A DNA stretch of 64,000 nt from Mesorhizobium qingshengii (GCF_900103325.1 NZ_FMXM01000008.1:124001-188000); one strand, 5' to 3'; shown: positions 9,301 to 17,100, counted from the stretch's first letter. Numbers and translations: made by a program. Notes: generated by a model not told the origin, from the sequence alone.

Positions 9301-9533
9301 TTGAGGCCCTTCAGGCTCTTCAGCTTGCTTTCCATCGGCCGCAGCAGAAGGCGCTCCGAATCCTCCGGCGAAATGCCTTGATAGATCAGGCTGACATACA
9401 TCATCGGAATCGGAACGTCGGGTTCTGCTTCCTTCGGCGTCGACTGATAGGCGACCCAGCCAGCGAGCAGAAGGAAGACCAGCACCGAGATGGTCAGGCG
9501 GGCATTGTTGATTGCGAGTCTGACGATATCCAT
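6360..9533 (-). CDS. RND efflux pump inner-membrane protein
   Basis: A 1057-residue proton-driven efflux transporter of the RND (HAE1/AcrB) superfamily. It begins MDIVRLAINNARLTISVLVF, the usual first helix, and has two repeats of a large periplasmic loop plus six further helices. The conserved central motif is visible as VGMLVDDAIIVTEFAERR, with the proton-relay aspartates in helix 4. The corresponding region of the second half reads GVVVNNNIVLIDTYDRLREEG. The ATG at 9533 is chosen; the frame is open upstream but encodes low-complexity shadow residues. It follows the adaptor gene by 79 nt in one operon. No outer-membrane channel gene is present, so it probably uses a TolC-like partner from elsewhere. 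The substrate is unknown. Confidence 0.93.
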   Translation of the reverse strand: MDIVRLAINNARLTISVLVFLLLAGWVAYQSTPKEAEPDVPIPMMYVSLIYQGISPEDSERLLLRPMESKLKSLKGLKEMRSAAFQGGGYVLVEFQPQTNLATALQDTRSKVQDGKADLPQAAEEPVVTEVNISEFPVLVVTLSGELPERVLTAAARELRDRIEEVPGVLEGSLQGSRDDLVEVVIDPMKLSSYGLQLDQLIGAVGASNSLVAAGNIEGSQGKYAVKVPSLIETPEDVAALPVVAGPNAVVQAKDIATIRSTFADAETITRLNGKPAIAIEVKKRIGANLIDTLTKVRAVSDAFVKAMPQGMNVTYTQDKSVFVNQLLGDLQNHVMIAVILVFIVILYALSGRASLLIGLAIPSSFLIGILLLAMMGYTINMIVLFSLILAVGMLVDDAIIVTEFAERRMSEGMPKADAFALAAKRMAGPVIAATMTRIAAFSPLLFWPGIIGDFMKYMPITLIVTLSASMLYALVFAPTLGAIFAKAPQHHEDDNRDGWYMAIVKQAVRFPITVVLLTVALLFGVGFAYSKYGAGVEFFPSVEPDYGLLYVHARGNLSLAEMDTATKIAENRLLGWPGIKSVYTRVGKTQGGGQDVPEDVVGVIQYEFVDWRERKSANQILSDLRGVMAGIPGVDVEVRVPEAGPPTGKPIQIRLSAVDPKGLDEKARAVAARIAKVPGVIDISDGLPPPGVDWALEVDRAKAAQYGISPTSVGTVVQLVTNGLKLSEYRPAGADKAVDIRLRLPEDRRTLSTLDELRVQTAQGSVPISNFVVRKAKPSVGILNRIDGARTVVVQANVAAGAQVAAVQQEVTQAVADMNLGSGIRWKLAGSNEDSAEASAFLGKAFGAAIFLIFLVLLMQFNKFTSVLMVLSCVVMATIGVFLGLLLTGEAFGIVMSGIGVIALAGVVVNNNIVLIDTYDRLREEGWDKMDAVLQTCRERARPVVLTAVSAILGVLPIAFGLGLEIFHHETTINAPSTQWWISLSSAIVFGLSFATLLTLVVTPSMLMIFTRSKNSRFYAFFRRLFRRGKGTVSSTDTPSPDVGDEPAIAFPKAAE

Positions 9534-9612
9534 GGCTAATGCCTGTTTTTGAATTTCAGGAGCTGCGTCGCAGCCGATTGTCCCCGCCCAGGGCTTTCCG
9601 GCGCAAGTCGCG

Positions 9613-10794
9613 CTACTGCGTCCCGGCGGTCGCCTCGCCCAACAGCTTCTGGATGGTCGCCTGGTCAGCCTCGACCGGCTTGACCTCATCGCCTTCCTTC
9701 ACCAGTTCCTGGCCGGCGACGATGATGCGCGTGTCGGCCGGAATGCCGCCGAGCACGAGGCCGGTCGGCGTGTCGTCGACCAGGTCGATCGGGAAGAACA
9801 CAACCTTGTTGTCCTTGTCGACGGCACGGATGCCGAGATCGCCCTTGTCGCCGAGCGTCACCACCGAGCGCGGCAGCATGATGGCGTCGGTCGGCAAAGC
9901 GCTGAGCGCGATTTCCGCCGTCATGCCGGCCGGCACGGAGCCATCGGCATTGGGGATCGCGACCTCGACGCGGAAGGTCCGGGTCGCCGACGACGCATCG
10001 CGGCTGATGTAGCGCACGGTGCCTTCGACGGTCTGGCCGCTGACCAGCCTTACGCTGGCCTTGTCGCCGATCTTGAGGTAGCCGAGATCACGCTCGCTGA
10101 CTTCGCCGCGGGCAATCACCGGATCGAGCTTGAGGATGGTTGCCACCTCGCTGCCCTGCATGATGGAACTGCCAAGTTCCACCGGCACCCGGTCGATGAC
10201 GCCGTCGAAGGGCGCCTTCACCTCGTTGCGATCAAGTTCGGCCTGAGCCGTCTCCAGCATGGACTGGGCCGCGGTCAGGTTGGAGCGGGCGGTGTCGAGC
10301 TGCAGCTTGGGCAGATTGCCGGTCTTGGCCAGCCGCTCGGAAGCGTCGAGCTCGGCCTGACGCTGCACCAGCAATTGCCTGGCATTGTCGACCGTCGAGA
10401 TCTTGTCCTCGGCGGCCAGCATCAGCACCAGATCGCCTGTCTTGACGTGCTGGCCCTGCTTGACCGGCAGCTTGTCGATGACACCGGCGACGCGTGTCGC
10501 CAGCACAGCCCGCTTGTCGGCTTCGGTCAGCCCGGAAATGCGGATGGCGCGCGCATAGGTGCGGCGCGGCGGCGTCACCACCGCGACGGTGCGCAGCGGT
10601 GCCTTTGGCTCGGCTTCCGCCGTCTTCGGCTTGCTCGTGTCCGGCGCCTTGCCCTGCTCGGCCTCGGCTGCCTTGGCCTTGTTCGCCGCTACGCTGCCGA
10701 CGGACGAGAACTCGCCTGTCGCCATCCAGGCCGCGAAACCAATGAGCACAACAACGGCTGCAAGCTTGTGAAACCTGATTCTCGGCATCGTCAT
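9613..10794 (-). CDS. RND efflux periplasmic adaptor subunit
   Basis: Membrane-fusion protein that bridges the RND pump to an outer-membrane channel, about 393 residues. An N-terminal membrane anchor (LAAVVVLIGFAAWMA) is followed by a polar linker. Then comes the split lipoyl/barrel-sandwich domain (GVIDKLPVKQGQHVKTGDLV ... NEVKAPFDGVIDRVPVELG), which flanks a coiled-coil hairpin, and then the beta-barrel domain. The ATG at 10794 follows GGAAAAA; a GTG at 10803 and an ATG at 10788 are alternatives. It is first in the operon with the pump gene. A regulator gene of the usual TetR type is not seen upstream. Confidence 0.9.
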   Translation of the reverse strand: MTMPRIRFHKLAAVVVLIGFAAWMATGEFSSVGSVAANKAKAAEAEQGKAPDTSKPKTAEAEPKAPLRTVAVVTPPRRTYARAIRISGLTEADKRAVLATRVAGVIDKLPVKQGQHVKTGDLVLMLAAEDKISTVDNARQLLVQRQAELDASERLAKTGNLPKLQLDTARSNLTAAQSMLETAQAELDRNEVKAPFDGVIDRVPVELGSSIMQGSEVATILKLDPVIARGEVSERDLGYLKIGDKASVRLVSGQTVEGTVRYISRDASSATRTFRVEVAIPNADGSVPAGMTAEIALSALPTDAIMLPRSVVTLGDKGDLGIRAVDKDNKVVFFPIDLVDDTPTGLVLGGIPADTRIIVAGQELVKEGDEVKPVEADQATIQKLLGEATAGTQ

Positions 10795-10803
10795 TTTTTC
10801 CAC

Positions 10804-11584
10804 TGCGGGTTCGGCCAGCGTCCTCGTAACGCGGGCGCGTGGCCGATATGGGTGCGCGCCAGGCCGTGTTCAATTTGCCGTGATCGGCGAAGCGCGCTTT
10901 TACATCAAAGTTGCACCGCAATATAGTCTGAAAGTTGCAAGACCATTACATCGCCGGACAAGATATGCTCGCCGCCATCCGGTGGCTGGTTGCCTGGTGG
11001 GTGGTTATCGTCGTGCTCCGAACTGGCTCACGATCGGCCCCGGTGGCCAGCTTCGAACGACTGGTCTGTCCACGGCCGACATTCAGTGCGCATCCGTCAA
11101 CATGCAGCCGCCGACACGCGCCGGATTTCTCTCTCTGGATACGGATTTCGACCGGGAATTCATCGTACCAGACAAGCGCGGGCAACGAGAAATGCCAGCC
11201 CATGCACCGGACTGTCCAAGCAATCAATTGAAATTAATAGACAAATTGCGAGATGCCGAACTCGGGCCCTGATTGCCGAAGCCTGGCCGGCCAGCGTCGA
11301 GCCAAACGTTGCAGGCGCGAACGCGAGAGGCGTCCCGATGCACTGGATCAGCGCAGCCTGCCGTTCGCGACATGATTTCCGGTGAAGCGTGGAAGCAAGA
11401 ACATCGCCCATATCCCGTGCCATTCGGAGCGGCTGTGCCGATCATCGCGCTGGATCGTTTCTGGCGCGCTCCTGAGGTTGGGCAGCGCCGCCGAAAACAG
11501 CATGGCAGCAGGCGTCAGGATGATGAGGCGATCGTCACACGCGGCGGTTGTCGGCTTGCCGACGCCGGCGAGCGCCAGCGCTCC
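10804..11584. other. 780-bp region with no recognisable gene
   Basis: This stretch lies between the RND adaptor start and the patatin-family stop. Open frames exist on both strands (for example 10880-11272 plus and 10946-11227 minus), but none has a convincing ribosome site, family motif or normal amino-acid composition. Two AAAGTTGCA copies, 22 bp apart, lie at 10907-10937. The first forms TTGC-ACC-GCAA at 10911-10921, a dyad of the same architecture as the candidate PhaR boxes further on. The part at 11220-11250 is AT-rich. It may hold promoters for the RND operon, or the remains of a lost gene. Confidence 0.5.
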
Positions 11585-12715
11585 TCAGGCCTGCCGGCGA
11601 ACCGCCTCCGGGTTCTTGCGAACCGCGAGGAATTCCTTCACCCGTCGGCCGGGTGCGGGACCATGTACCGGCTTGAAGCCGTCATCGAGTTCGCCGGAAA
11701 GGTCGAGCGTCGGGCGATTGCCGACGGCGTCGTAGTTCTCCTCCAGCCAGTCGCTGGCGGCGGTACGGCCGAGATCGCGCAGATAGACCAGGAACGCCCA
11801 TTCGGCATTGACCTTCGACGACGCCGACAAATCCTTGAACGCCTCGTCGGCATCGATGCGATGCATGCGGATGTCGCGGTATTCGCCATGCGGCAAACGG
11901 CCAGCGGCGATCAGCTCCTTGACGAAGGCGATCGAGCGGAATTCACGCAGCAGCCCGGCGTTGAAGGTGATCTCGTCGATGCGGTTCTGGATTTCGTTGG
12001 CGCTCCTTGGCGTGCCTTCCCGCACCACCGGGTTGATCTGCACCAGAAGCACGTCCTCGGTGGCCGCCGTCTTGAAGAACGGGAACAACGCCGGATTGCC
12101 GCCATAGCCGCCGTCCCAATAGGGCACGCCCTTGATCTCGACGGCGCGGAACAATTGCGGCAGGCAGGCTGAGGCCATCACCGTGTCGAGGTCGATCTCG
12201 CCATCGGAAAAGACACGCAACTGCCCGGTTTCGACATTGGTCGCGGAGATGAACAGTTCCATCGACTTGCAGGCGCGCACATTGGCGAAATCGATCTCCT
12301 GCTGAACCACGTCGCGCAGCGGGTTGAGGCCGAGCGGGTTGGCGACATAGGGCGAGAACACCCGTGACATGGTGTCGAAGAAAGCATAGCCCGGCGTGTT
12401 CTCGATCGACCAGTTGCCCCAGGCAACATCCCACGGCATGCGCTGCACCGGGCTGAATCGGCCCTTCGCGGCCACCGCGCGCCAGAAATCCTCGAGCTTT
12501 TGCCGCGCCCCGTCGACCCCGCCGCGCACGAAGCCATCGGCCAGCGCCACGGCATTCATCGCACCGGCGCTGGTGCCGGACACCGCTGATATCTCCAGCC
12601 TGCCATCCTCCAGCAGCCGGTCGAGCACGCCCCAGGAAAAGGCTCCGTGCGAGCCGCCGCCCTGAAGCGCGATGTTGATTTTCTTCTTCTCCTCCGCCTT
12701 GCCGTTGTTCGTCAT
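11585..12715 (-). CDS. patatin-like phospholipase/esterase, bdhA-linked
   Basis: A 376-residue patatin-fold lipid hydrolase. The oxyanion-hole motif QGGGSHG is at residues 18-24, the nucleophile elbow GTSAG at 47-51 (Ser49) and the catalytic Asp in DGG at 201-203, so the Ser-Asp dyad is complete. There is no signal peptide, so it should act in the cytoplasm. The gene follows bdhA by 90 nt on the same strand with an AAGGACG ribosome site, which points to an operon. The pairing with 3-hydroxybutyrate dehydrogenase suggests a part in PHB or lipid turnover, for example release of 3-hydroxybutyrate from stored polymer or its ester forms. That role is inference, and phospholipase A activity is equally possible. 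Confidence 0.88.
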   Translation of the reverse strand: MTNNGKAEEKKKINIALQGGGSHGAFSWGVLDRLLEDGRLEISAVSGTSAGAMNAVALADGFVRGGVDGARQKLEDFWRAVAAKGRFSPVQRMPWDVAWGNWSIENTPGYAFFDTMSRVFSPYVANPLGLNPLRDVVQQEIDFANVRACKSMELFISATNVETGQLRVFSDGEIDLDTVMASACLPQLFRAVEIKGVPYWDGGYGGNPALFPFFKTAATEDVLLVQINPVVREGTPRSANEIQNRIDEITFNAGLLREFRSIAFVKELIAAGRLPHGEYRDIRMHRIDADEAFKDLSASSKVNAEWAFLVYLRDLGRTAASDWLEENYDAVGNRPTLDLSGELDDGFKPVHGPAPGRRVKEFLAVRKNPEAVRRQA

Positions 12716-12805
12716 GGCGTCGTCCTTGATTTGTCGAGCCGGCTTGTTTCGCGTTTGTCGGTTCTGTTTGGCCGGCCCTGTGGGTAGCTGGGAAAATGTC
12801 CGGAC

Positions 12806-13588
12806 TTATGCGGCCGTCCAGCCGCCATCGACCGAGAGATGCGTGCCGTTGACCTGCGCCGCCGCGTCCGAGCACAGGAACACCGCTGCCGCCGCGATCT
12901 GCTCGACCGTGACGAATTCCTTGGTCGGTTGCTTGTCCAGCATGACCTCGCGAATGACCGTCTCGCGATCCATCTTGTTGGCTTTCATCTGGTCGGGGAT
13001 CTGAGCCTCGACCAGCGGCGTCAGCACATAGCCCGGGCAGATGGCATTGCAGGTGATTTTCTCACGCGCGAGTTCGAGCGCGACGGTCTTGGTCAGCCCC
13101 ATGATACCGTGCTTGGCCGCGACGTAGGCCGATTTGAACGGCGAGGCGACCAGGCCGTGCGCCGAGGCGATGTTGACGATCCGGCCGCCACCGGCCTTCT
13201 TCATCAGCGGGATCGCGGCTGCGATGGTGTGGAACGCCGACGACAGGTTGATGGCGATGATGGCATCCCATTTCTCGATCGGGAACTCTTCCACCGGCGC
13301 CACATGCTGGATGCCTGCATTGTTGACGAGAATGTCGACCGAACCGAATGCCTCGGCCGCCTTGGCGACAAGCGCCCGGCATTCGGCCGGTTTCGACATG
13401 TCGGCCTTGATGTAGGCGGTCTTCACCTTGTGCTGTTTGGCGATCGCATCGGCGATGGCGTGGTCGGCGGCCGTGTCGGAGAAGGAATTGACGATGACAT
13501 CATGGCCTTCGGCCGCCAGCGCTTGGGCTATGGCCAGGCCAATGCCCGATGTGGAGCCGGTGACGACGGCGGTTTTTCTGATGGCCAA
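12806..13588 (-). CDS. bdhA: 3-hydroxybutyrate dehydrogenase
   Basis: NAD-dependent oxidation of D-3-hydroxybutyrate to acetoacetate, a step in PHB degradation. The 260-residue short-chain dehydrogenase has TGSTSGIGLAIAQALA at the cofactor site, NNAGIQHVAPVEEFP, the catalytic Ser in NIASAHGLVASP, and Tyr-Lys in YVAAKHG. The QHVAPVEEFP and CPGYVLTPLVEAQIPDQ segments are the ones seen in BdhA proteins rather than in general SDRs. It is first in a probable operon with the patatin-like gene. A 19-bp TGC-rich dyad lies 35-53 bp upstream and may be a PhaR operator. Confidence 0.93.
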   Translation of the reverse strand: MAIRKTAVVTGSTSGIGLAIAQALAAEGHDVIVNSFSDTAADHAIADAIAKQHKVKTAYIKADMSKPAECRALVAKAAEAFGSVDILVNNAGIQHVAPVEEFPIEKWDAIIAINLSSAFHTIAAAIPLMKKAGGGRIVNIASAHGLVASPFKSAYVAAKHGIMGLTKTVALELAREKITCNAICPGYVLTPLVEAQIPDQMKANKMDRETVIREVMLDKQPTKEFVTVEQIAAAAVFLCSDAAAQVNGTHLSVDGGWTAA

Positions 13589-13622
13589 GGGCGGAATCCT
13601 CTGGTTGCGGCACGAACAGGCC

Positions 13623-13641
13623 TATGTTGCACTGCAACATA
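13623..13641. promoter_or_regulatory. TGC-rich dyad before bdhA, candidate PhaR box
   Basis: TATGTTGCACTGCAACATA is a perfect dyad with 9-nt arms around one central base. Its core TTGC-ACT-GCAA fits the TGC-N3-GCA type bound by PhaR repressors of PHB-storing bacteria. It ends 35 bp from the bdhA start. Binding by the PhaR encoded at 16.2-16.8 kb is inference. Confidence 0.55.
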
Positions 13642-13813
13642 TATGCCTTGATCGGCGCAAGAACAGCGGTTCCGTTGCGAGAGGACATGAAATTTTCGTC
13701 ATGCGAAGAGGCTGCCCAGTGCTGGGAGACGGCCAGCAACGATGCGCGCGCCGAATCCCGGCCGGCTCACCCTGCGGCAGGGTGAGTCCATGGCCTCGGG
13801 CCGCAACATGGCC

Positions 13814-14902
13814 TCAGGCGACGAGGTCCGGCACCGGCCCGACATAGCGCGACTGCGGACGGATGAGTCGTCCGGTCGTCTGCTGCTCGCGTGCATGGGC
13901 GATCCAGCCGGCGACACGTCCGGCGGCGAAGACGTTGCTGAACGCTTGCCTGGGGAAGCCGGCAGCCTCCAGCAGCAGCGCGGTGTAGAATTCGACATTG
14001 GTCTGCAGCGAGCGCGACGGCTTGGCGACGCGCAGCACATCGAGCGCCGCTTGCTCCACCCTTTCCGCGAAGGCCAGCCGGCGACCGGTTTCGCCCTCGC
14101 TGCCGAGTTTGCGCACCACCGCCTTCAGCACGTCGGCGCGCGGGTCGCGCACCCGGTAGATACGGTGGCCGAACCCCATGATGCGCTCGCCATGCGCGAT
14201 CTCGTGGCGCAGCCAGCCAACAGCGTCGCCATGCGCCTCGATTGCATCCAGCATCTCGATGACCGGGCCTGGCGCGCCGCCATGCAGCGGGCCCTTGAGC
14301 GCGCCGAGACCCGCCAATACCGCCGAAGTCAGGCCCGCCTTGGTCGAGGCGACGACGCGGGTCGCAAAGGTCGAGGCGTTGAGGCCGTGGTCGCAGACAG
14401 TCACCAGATAGGTGTCGAGCGCCTTCGCCAGCGCCGGCGAGGCGACGGTGCCGTTGAGCATCCTCAACATATCGCCGGCATGGTCGGCCGCCTTGTCCGG
14501 CGCGAATGGCTCCTCGCCGCGCTGCAGGCGCAGCAAGGCCGGCGTCAGCACTGCTGGCGCCGCGATCAGCCGCAGGGCGTCGGCCAAGGCCTCGCCGTCC
14601 GGCAGCAAGGCGATGCCGGCGCGCATCGCGCTGTAGACATCGAGCGATGCCAGCAGGGGCAGCGAGGGCAAAAGCCGCTCGAACACATCGACGCGCGCCT
14701 GGCCGATCCTCTGCGCCAGTTCCGCATCGCCGGGAAGGTCTTCGAAGAAACCATCCAGCAACAGCCGAACCACCTGGACATAGTTCCAGCGGCCGGCCAG
14801 TTCCGGCAGCGAATGACCGCGGATGGTCAGATGGCCACCAAGACCGTCCACATCGGAAAGGACGGTTTCCGCCGCCACCACGTCATCGAGCCCATTTGCC
14901 AT
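13814..14902 (-). CDS. citrate synthase/2-methylcitrate synthase homologue
   Basis: A 362-residue protein of the citrate synthase family, of the shorter type-I length. The family's active-site segments are present: CDHGLNASTF, GPLHGGAPGP (His), MGFGHRIYRVRDPRA (His and the substrate-binding Arg), and the closing IRPQSRYVGP. The position of the catalytic Asp in classical enzymes (NVDFY) is Glu here (NVEFY). An AAGGAG site 7 nt before the ATG at 14902 fixes the start. It is divergent, with only 61 bp between starts, from a second homologue that carries an HTH. Substrate preference (acetyl- or propionyl-CoA) cannot be told from sequence. Confidence 0.88.
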   Translation of the reverse strand: MANGLDDVVAAETVLSDVDGLGGHLTIRGHSLPELAGRWNYVQVVRLLLDGFFEDLPGDAELAQRIGQARVDVFERLLPSLPLLASLDVYSAMRAGIALLPDGEALADALRLIAAPAVLTPALLRLQRGEEPFAPDKAADHAGDMLRMLNGTVASPALAKALDTYLVTVCDHGLNASTFATRVVASTKAGLTSAVLAGLGALKGPLHGGAPGPVIEMLDAIEAHGDAVGWLRHEIAHGERIMGFGHRIYRVRDPRADVLKAVVRKLGSEGETGRRLAFAERVEQAALDVLRVAKPSRSLQTNVEFYTALLLEAAGFPRQAFSNVFAAGRVAGWIAHAREQQTTGRLIRPQSRYVGPVPDLVA

Positions 14903-14963
14903 GGCCTGTCTCCTTGAACCGTTTCCGCATCGCAGATAGGGGTAGTCAACATGGTCATCAATC

Positions 14964-16139
14964 TTGATCAATAGAATCAATGCATCGGAGGATTCGATCC
15001 TGTCGGAGTGGCTGTCCAGGGAAGAAGCGCTTGAACGCCTCAAGGTGCGGGCACAGACGCTCTATGCCTATGTCAGTCGTGGGCGCATCGGCATGCGGCC
15101 AGACGGCGCCGATCCGCGCCGCAGCCAGTATCGCGCCGACGATATCGCCGCCCTGGCGACCCGCCGGGCACGCGGACGCAGCCCGTCGGCCATCGCCGAA
15201 AGCGCCATCGCCTGGGGCGAGCCGTCGATCGCCACCTCGATCTCGACCGTTTTGCACGGTCGCCTCATCTATCGTGGCCGGGATGCCGTTGCGCTCTCCG
15301 GGCACGCCACTCTGGAGGAAACCGCCGCCGTCCTGTGGGAGCTGTCAGAGCCGGCGGTATTCGCGTCCCCGCCGCCCGGCGCGCCGCATCGGGGCGGCAG
15401 GGCGGCCGCCTTCGCGCGGCTTGCCTTGGCTGCCGCCGAGGGGCGTCCATCGCTCGGGCGCGGCGCCACCTCGCTGCATGCCGATGCCGCGCAGGCGGTC
15501 GGCGTGTTGGCCAGCGCCTTCGGCGCGCCGGCGGGACCGGATCCGGTCCATCGGCGGTTGGCGCAAGGCTGGTCCGTGGATGCTGGCGGCGCGGAAGCGA
15601 TCCGCCGCACGCTTGTCCTGCTCGCCGATCATGAGCTGAACGCGTCGACTTTCGCCGCCCGCGTCGCCGCGTCCACCGGCGCGCCGCTGGCCGCTTGCCT
15701 GCTCGCGGGGTTCGCGACGCTATCGGGCCCGCGCCATGGCGGCGCCGGCGAAGCGGTGATGCAATTGGCCGAGGACGGGGCGCGGCATGGTGCCGATGCG
15801 ACGATCCGGCGCTGGCTCAGCCACGACCGGCCGCTGCCAGGGTTCGGCCATCCGCTCTATCCCGACGGCGATCCCCGGGCCGCAGCGCTGCTGGCGACCA
15901 TCGATGCCGACGAAACGCTACAACAGCTGAAAACCGCCGCAATTGCCGCGACCGGCGCACATCCCAACGTTGACTTTGCGCTCGCCGCGTTGACGCGCAG
16001 CCTCGGCTTGCCGCGCGATGCACCGTTCCGCCTGTTTGCACTCGGACGCAGCGTCGGCTGGGCCGCGCACACGGTCGAACAGGTAACAAGCGGAGGCGCC
16101 ATCAGGCCGCGCGGCCGCTATGAGGGACTGCTGCCGTAG
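14964..16139 (+). CDS. citrate synthase family protein with N-terminal HTH
   Basis: About 380-391 residues. Residues 10-60 (LSREEALERLKVRAQTLYAY, then RRSQYRADDIAALATRR) look like a MerR/excisionase-type helix-turn-helix; the rest is a citrate-synthase fold. It has ADHELNASTF, GPRHGGAGEA (Arg for the usual Leu), PGFGHPLYPDGDPRA (Pro for the usual Arg after His), NVDFALAAL with the classical Asp, and IRPRGRYEG. The start is uncertain. The TTG at 14964 begins the open frame, but the best ribosome site (GGAGGA) points to a codon near 15000, where only CTG is available. It is divergent from the other citrate synthase homologue; the pair probably acts together. The HTH may bind DNA or serve in protein contacts. 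Confidence 0.82.
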   Translation: MINRINASEDSILSEWLSREEALERLKVRAQTLYAYVSRGRIGMRPDGADPRRSQYRADDIAALATRRARGRSPSAIAESAIAWGEPSIATSISTVLHGRLIYRGRDAVALSGHATLEETAAVLWELSEPAVFASPPPGAPHRGGRAAAFARLALAAAEGRPSLGRGATSLHADAAQAVGVLASAFGAPAGPDPVHRRLAQGWSVDAGGAEAIRRTLVLLADHELNASTFAARVAASTGAPLAACLLAGFATLSGPRHGGAGEAVMQLAEDGARHGADATIRRWLSHDRPLPGFGHPLYPDGDPRAAALLATIDADETLQQLKTAAIAATGAHPNVDFALAALTRSLGLPRDAPFRLFALGRSVGWAAHTVEQVTSGGAIRPRGRYEGLLP

Positions 16140-16190
16140 CGTCGCGATAGTGCTACGCGCGCCAGCTACCGGATCTTTCGATCCAACGTC

Positions 16191-16802
16191 TCACGACATG
16201 GTGTCGAGCTTGCGCTGCATGGCCGCGATCTGATCCTTCAATTCCTGAAGGTCATCGGGCTTTTCCGGCGTTTCCTTCCTGGCCGGCTCGGGCGTTGGCG
16301 CGGCGGCAGAGCCGGGACCCACAGGCGGGAACGGCGTGAACAGACGCATGGCATTCTGGAACATCTCCATGTTGCGGCGCGTCTGCTCTTCCAGCGCCTT
16401 GATCGGCGTGGTGATCTTCATCATGTCCAGCGGCGACTTGCCGAGCGCACCCTTCATCTGCTCGCGAAACCGTTCCTGCTCCTTGGAGAAGGCCAGCATG
16501 GACTGTTCGAGGAAGCTCGGCACGATCATCTGCATCTGGTCGCCATAGTAGGCAATCAACTGGCGCAGGAACGGGATCGGCAGCATGTTCTGCCCATCCT
16601 TGTTCTCCAGCTCGAAGATGATCTGGGTCAGCACCGGATGCGTGATGTCGTCACCGGTCTTGGCGTCCTGGACGGTGAACTCCTCGCCCTTCTTGACCAT
16701 CTCGGCGAGGTCCTCGAGCGTCACATAGGTGCTGGTGCCGGTGTTGTAGAGGCGGCGATTGGCGTATTTCTTGATGATGATCGGATCGTCTTTCGCGGCC
16801 AT
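16191..16802 (-). CDS. phaR: polyhydroxyalkanoate synthesis repressor PhaR
   Basis: A 203-residue DNA-binding regulator that also binds PHB granules and controls PHB and phasin genes. The N-terminal PHB/PHA accumulation DNA-binding domain is unmistakable: PIIIKKYANRRLYNTGTSTY then VTLEDLAEMVKKG. It is followed by the accumulation-regulator domain repeats (VLTQIIFELEN, MLPIPFLRQLIAYYG) and a Pro/Ala-rich tail. The start is the ATG at 16802, since GGGGAGG lies 6 nt ahead. The frame is open far upstream, but that part is not family sequence. It is divergent from phaA-phaB across a 298-bp spacer that holds two TGC-rich dyads. Confidence 0.95.
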   Translation of the reverse strand: MAAKDDPIIIKKYANRRLYNTGTSTYVTLEDLAEMVKKGEEFTVQDAKTGDDITHPVLTQIIFELENKDGQNMLPIPFLRQLIAYYGDQMQMIVPSFLEQSMLAFSKEQERFREQMKGALGKSPLDMMKITTPIKALEEQTRRNMEMFQNAMRLFTPFPPVGPGSAAAPTPEPARKETPEKPDDLQELKDQIAAMQRKLDTMS

Positions 16803-16927
16803 CTGCATCCTCCCCGGGACACCGGCGCGCGCTGAGTAAGCCGCCGGTAACGATTGTGCCTTTTTCGAGGATATGCGCAAAAGCCTCATAATTCCAAGCA
16901 GTTTGTGCAGTGCGGGATCATATAATG

Positions 16928-16938
16928 CTGCATAGCAG
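16928..16938. promoter_or_regulatory. CTGC-N3-GCAG dyad before phaA, candidate PhaR box 1
   Basis: CTGCATAGCAG is a CTGC-N3-GCAG dyad in the phaR-phaA divergent spacer. It matches the operator form reported for PhaR proteins in alphaproteobacteria. It lies 162 bp before phaA. Confidence 0.55.
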
Positions 16939-16946
16939 GCAAAATA

Positions 16947-16958
16947 TGCTGCGCAGCA
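16947..16958. promoter_or_regulatory. TGCTGC/GCAGCA dyad before phaA, candidate PhaR box 2
   Basis: TGCTGCGCAGCA is a perfect 12-bp palindrome, 8 bp past the first TGC-rich dyad. The paired arrangement would suit cooperative binding of PhaR. Inference from pattern and position. Confidence 0.5.
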
Positions 16959-17100
16959 ATGGAGAGATTGCCGCCTTGGCAATGCGCGACCTGCTTGCGG
17001 CGCATGGGCGCCATGCCCATTTCCGGTTTGACTTGGGTTCTGGAAAGGGCAAGAAAAGTCTTCAACGACAGAACAACACCCTTGAAGTCTGGAGAAGAAA

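Noticed and set aside
10880..11272. A 130-codon plus-strand frame before the RND operon
   Set aside because: No ribosome site, no motif and mixed composition; overlapping frames on both strands are of similar length, as expected for random GC-rich DNA.
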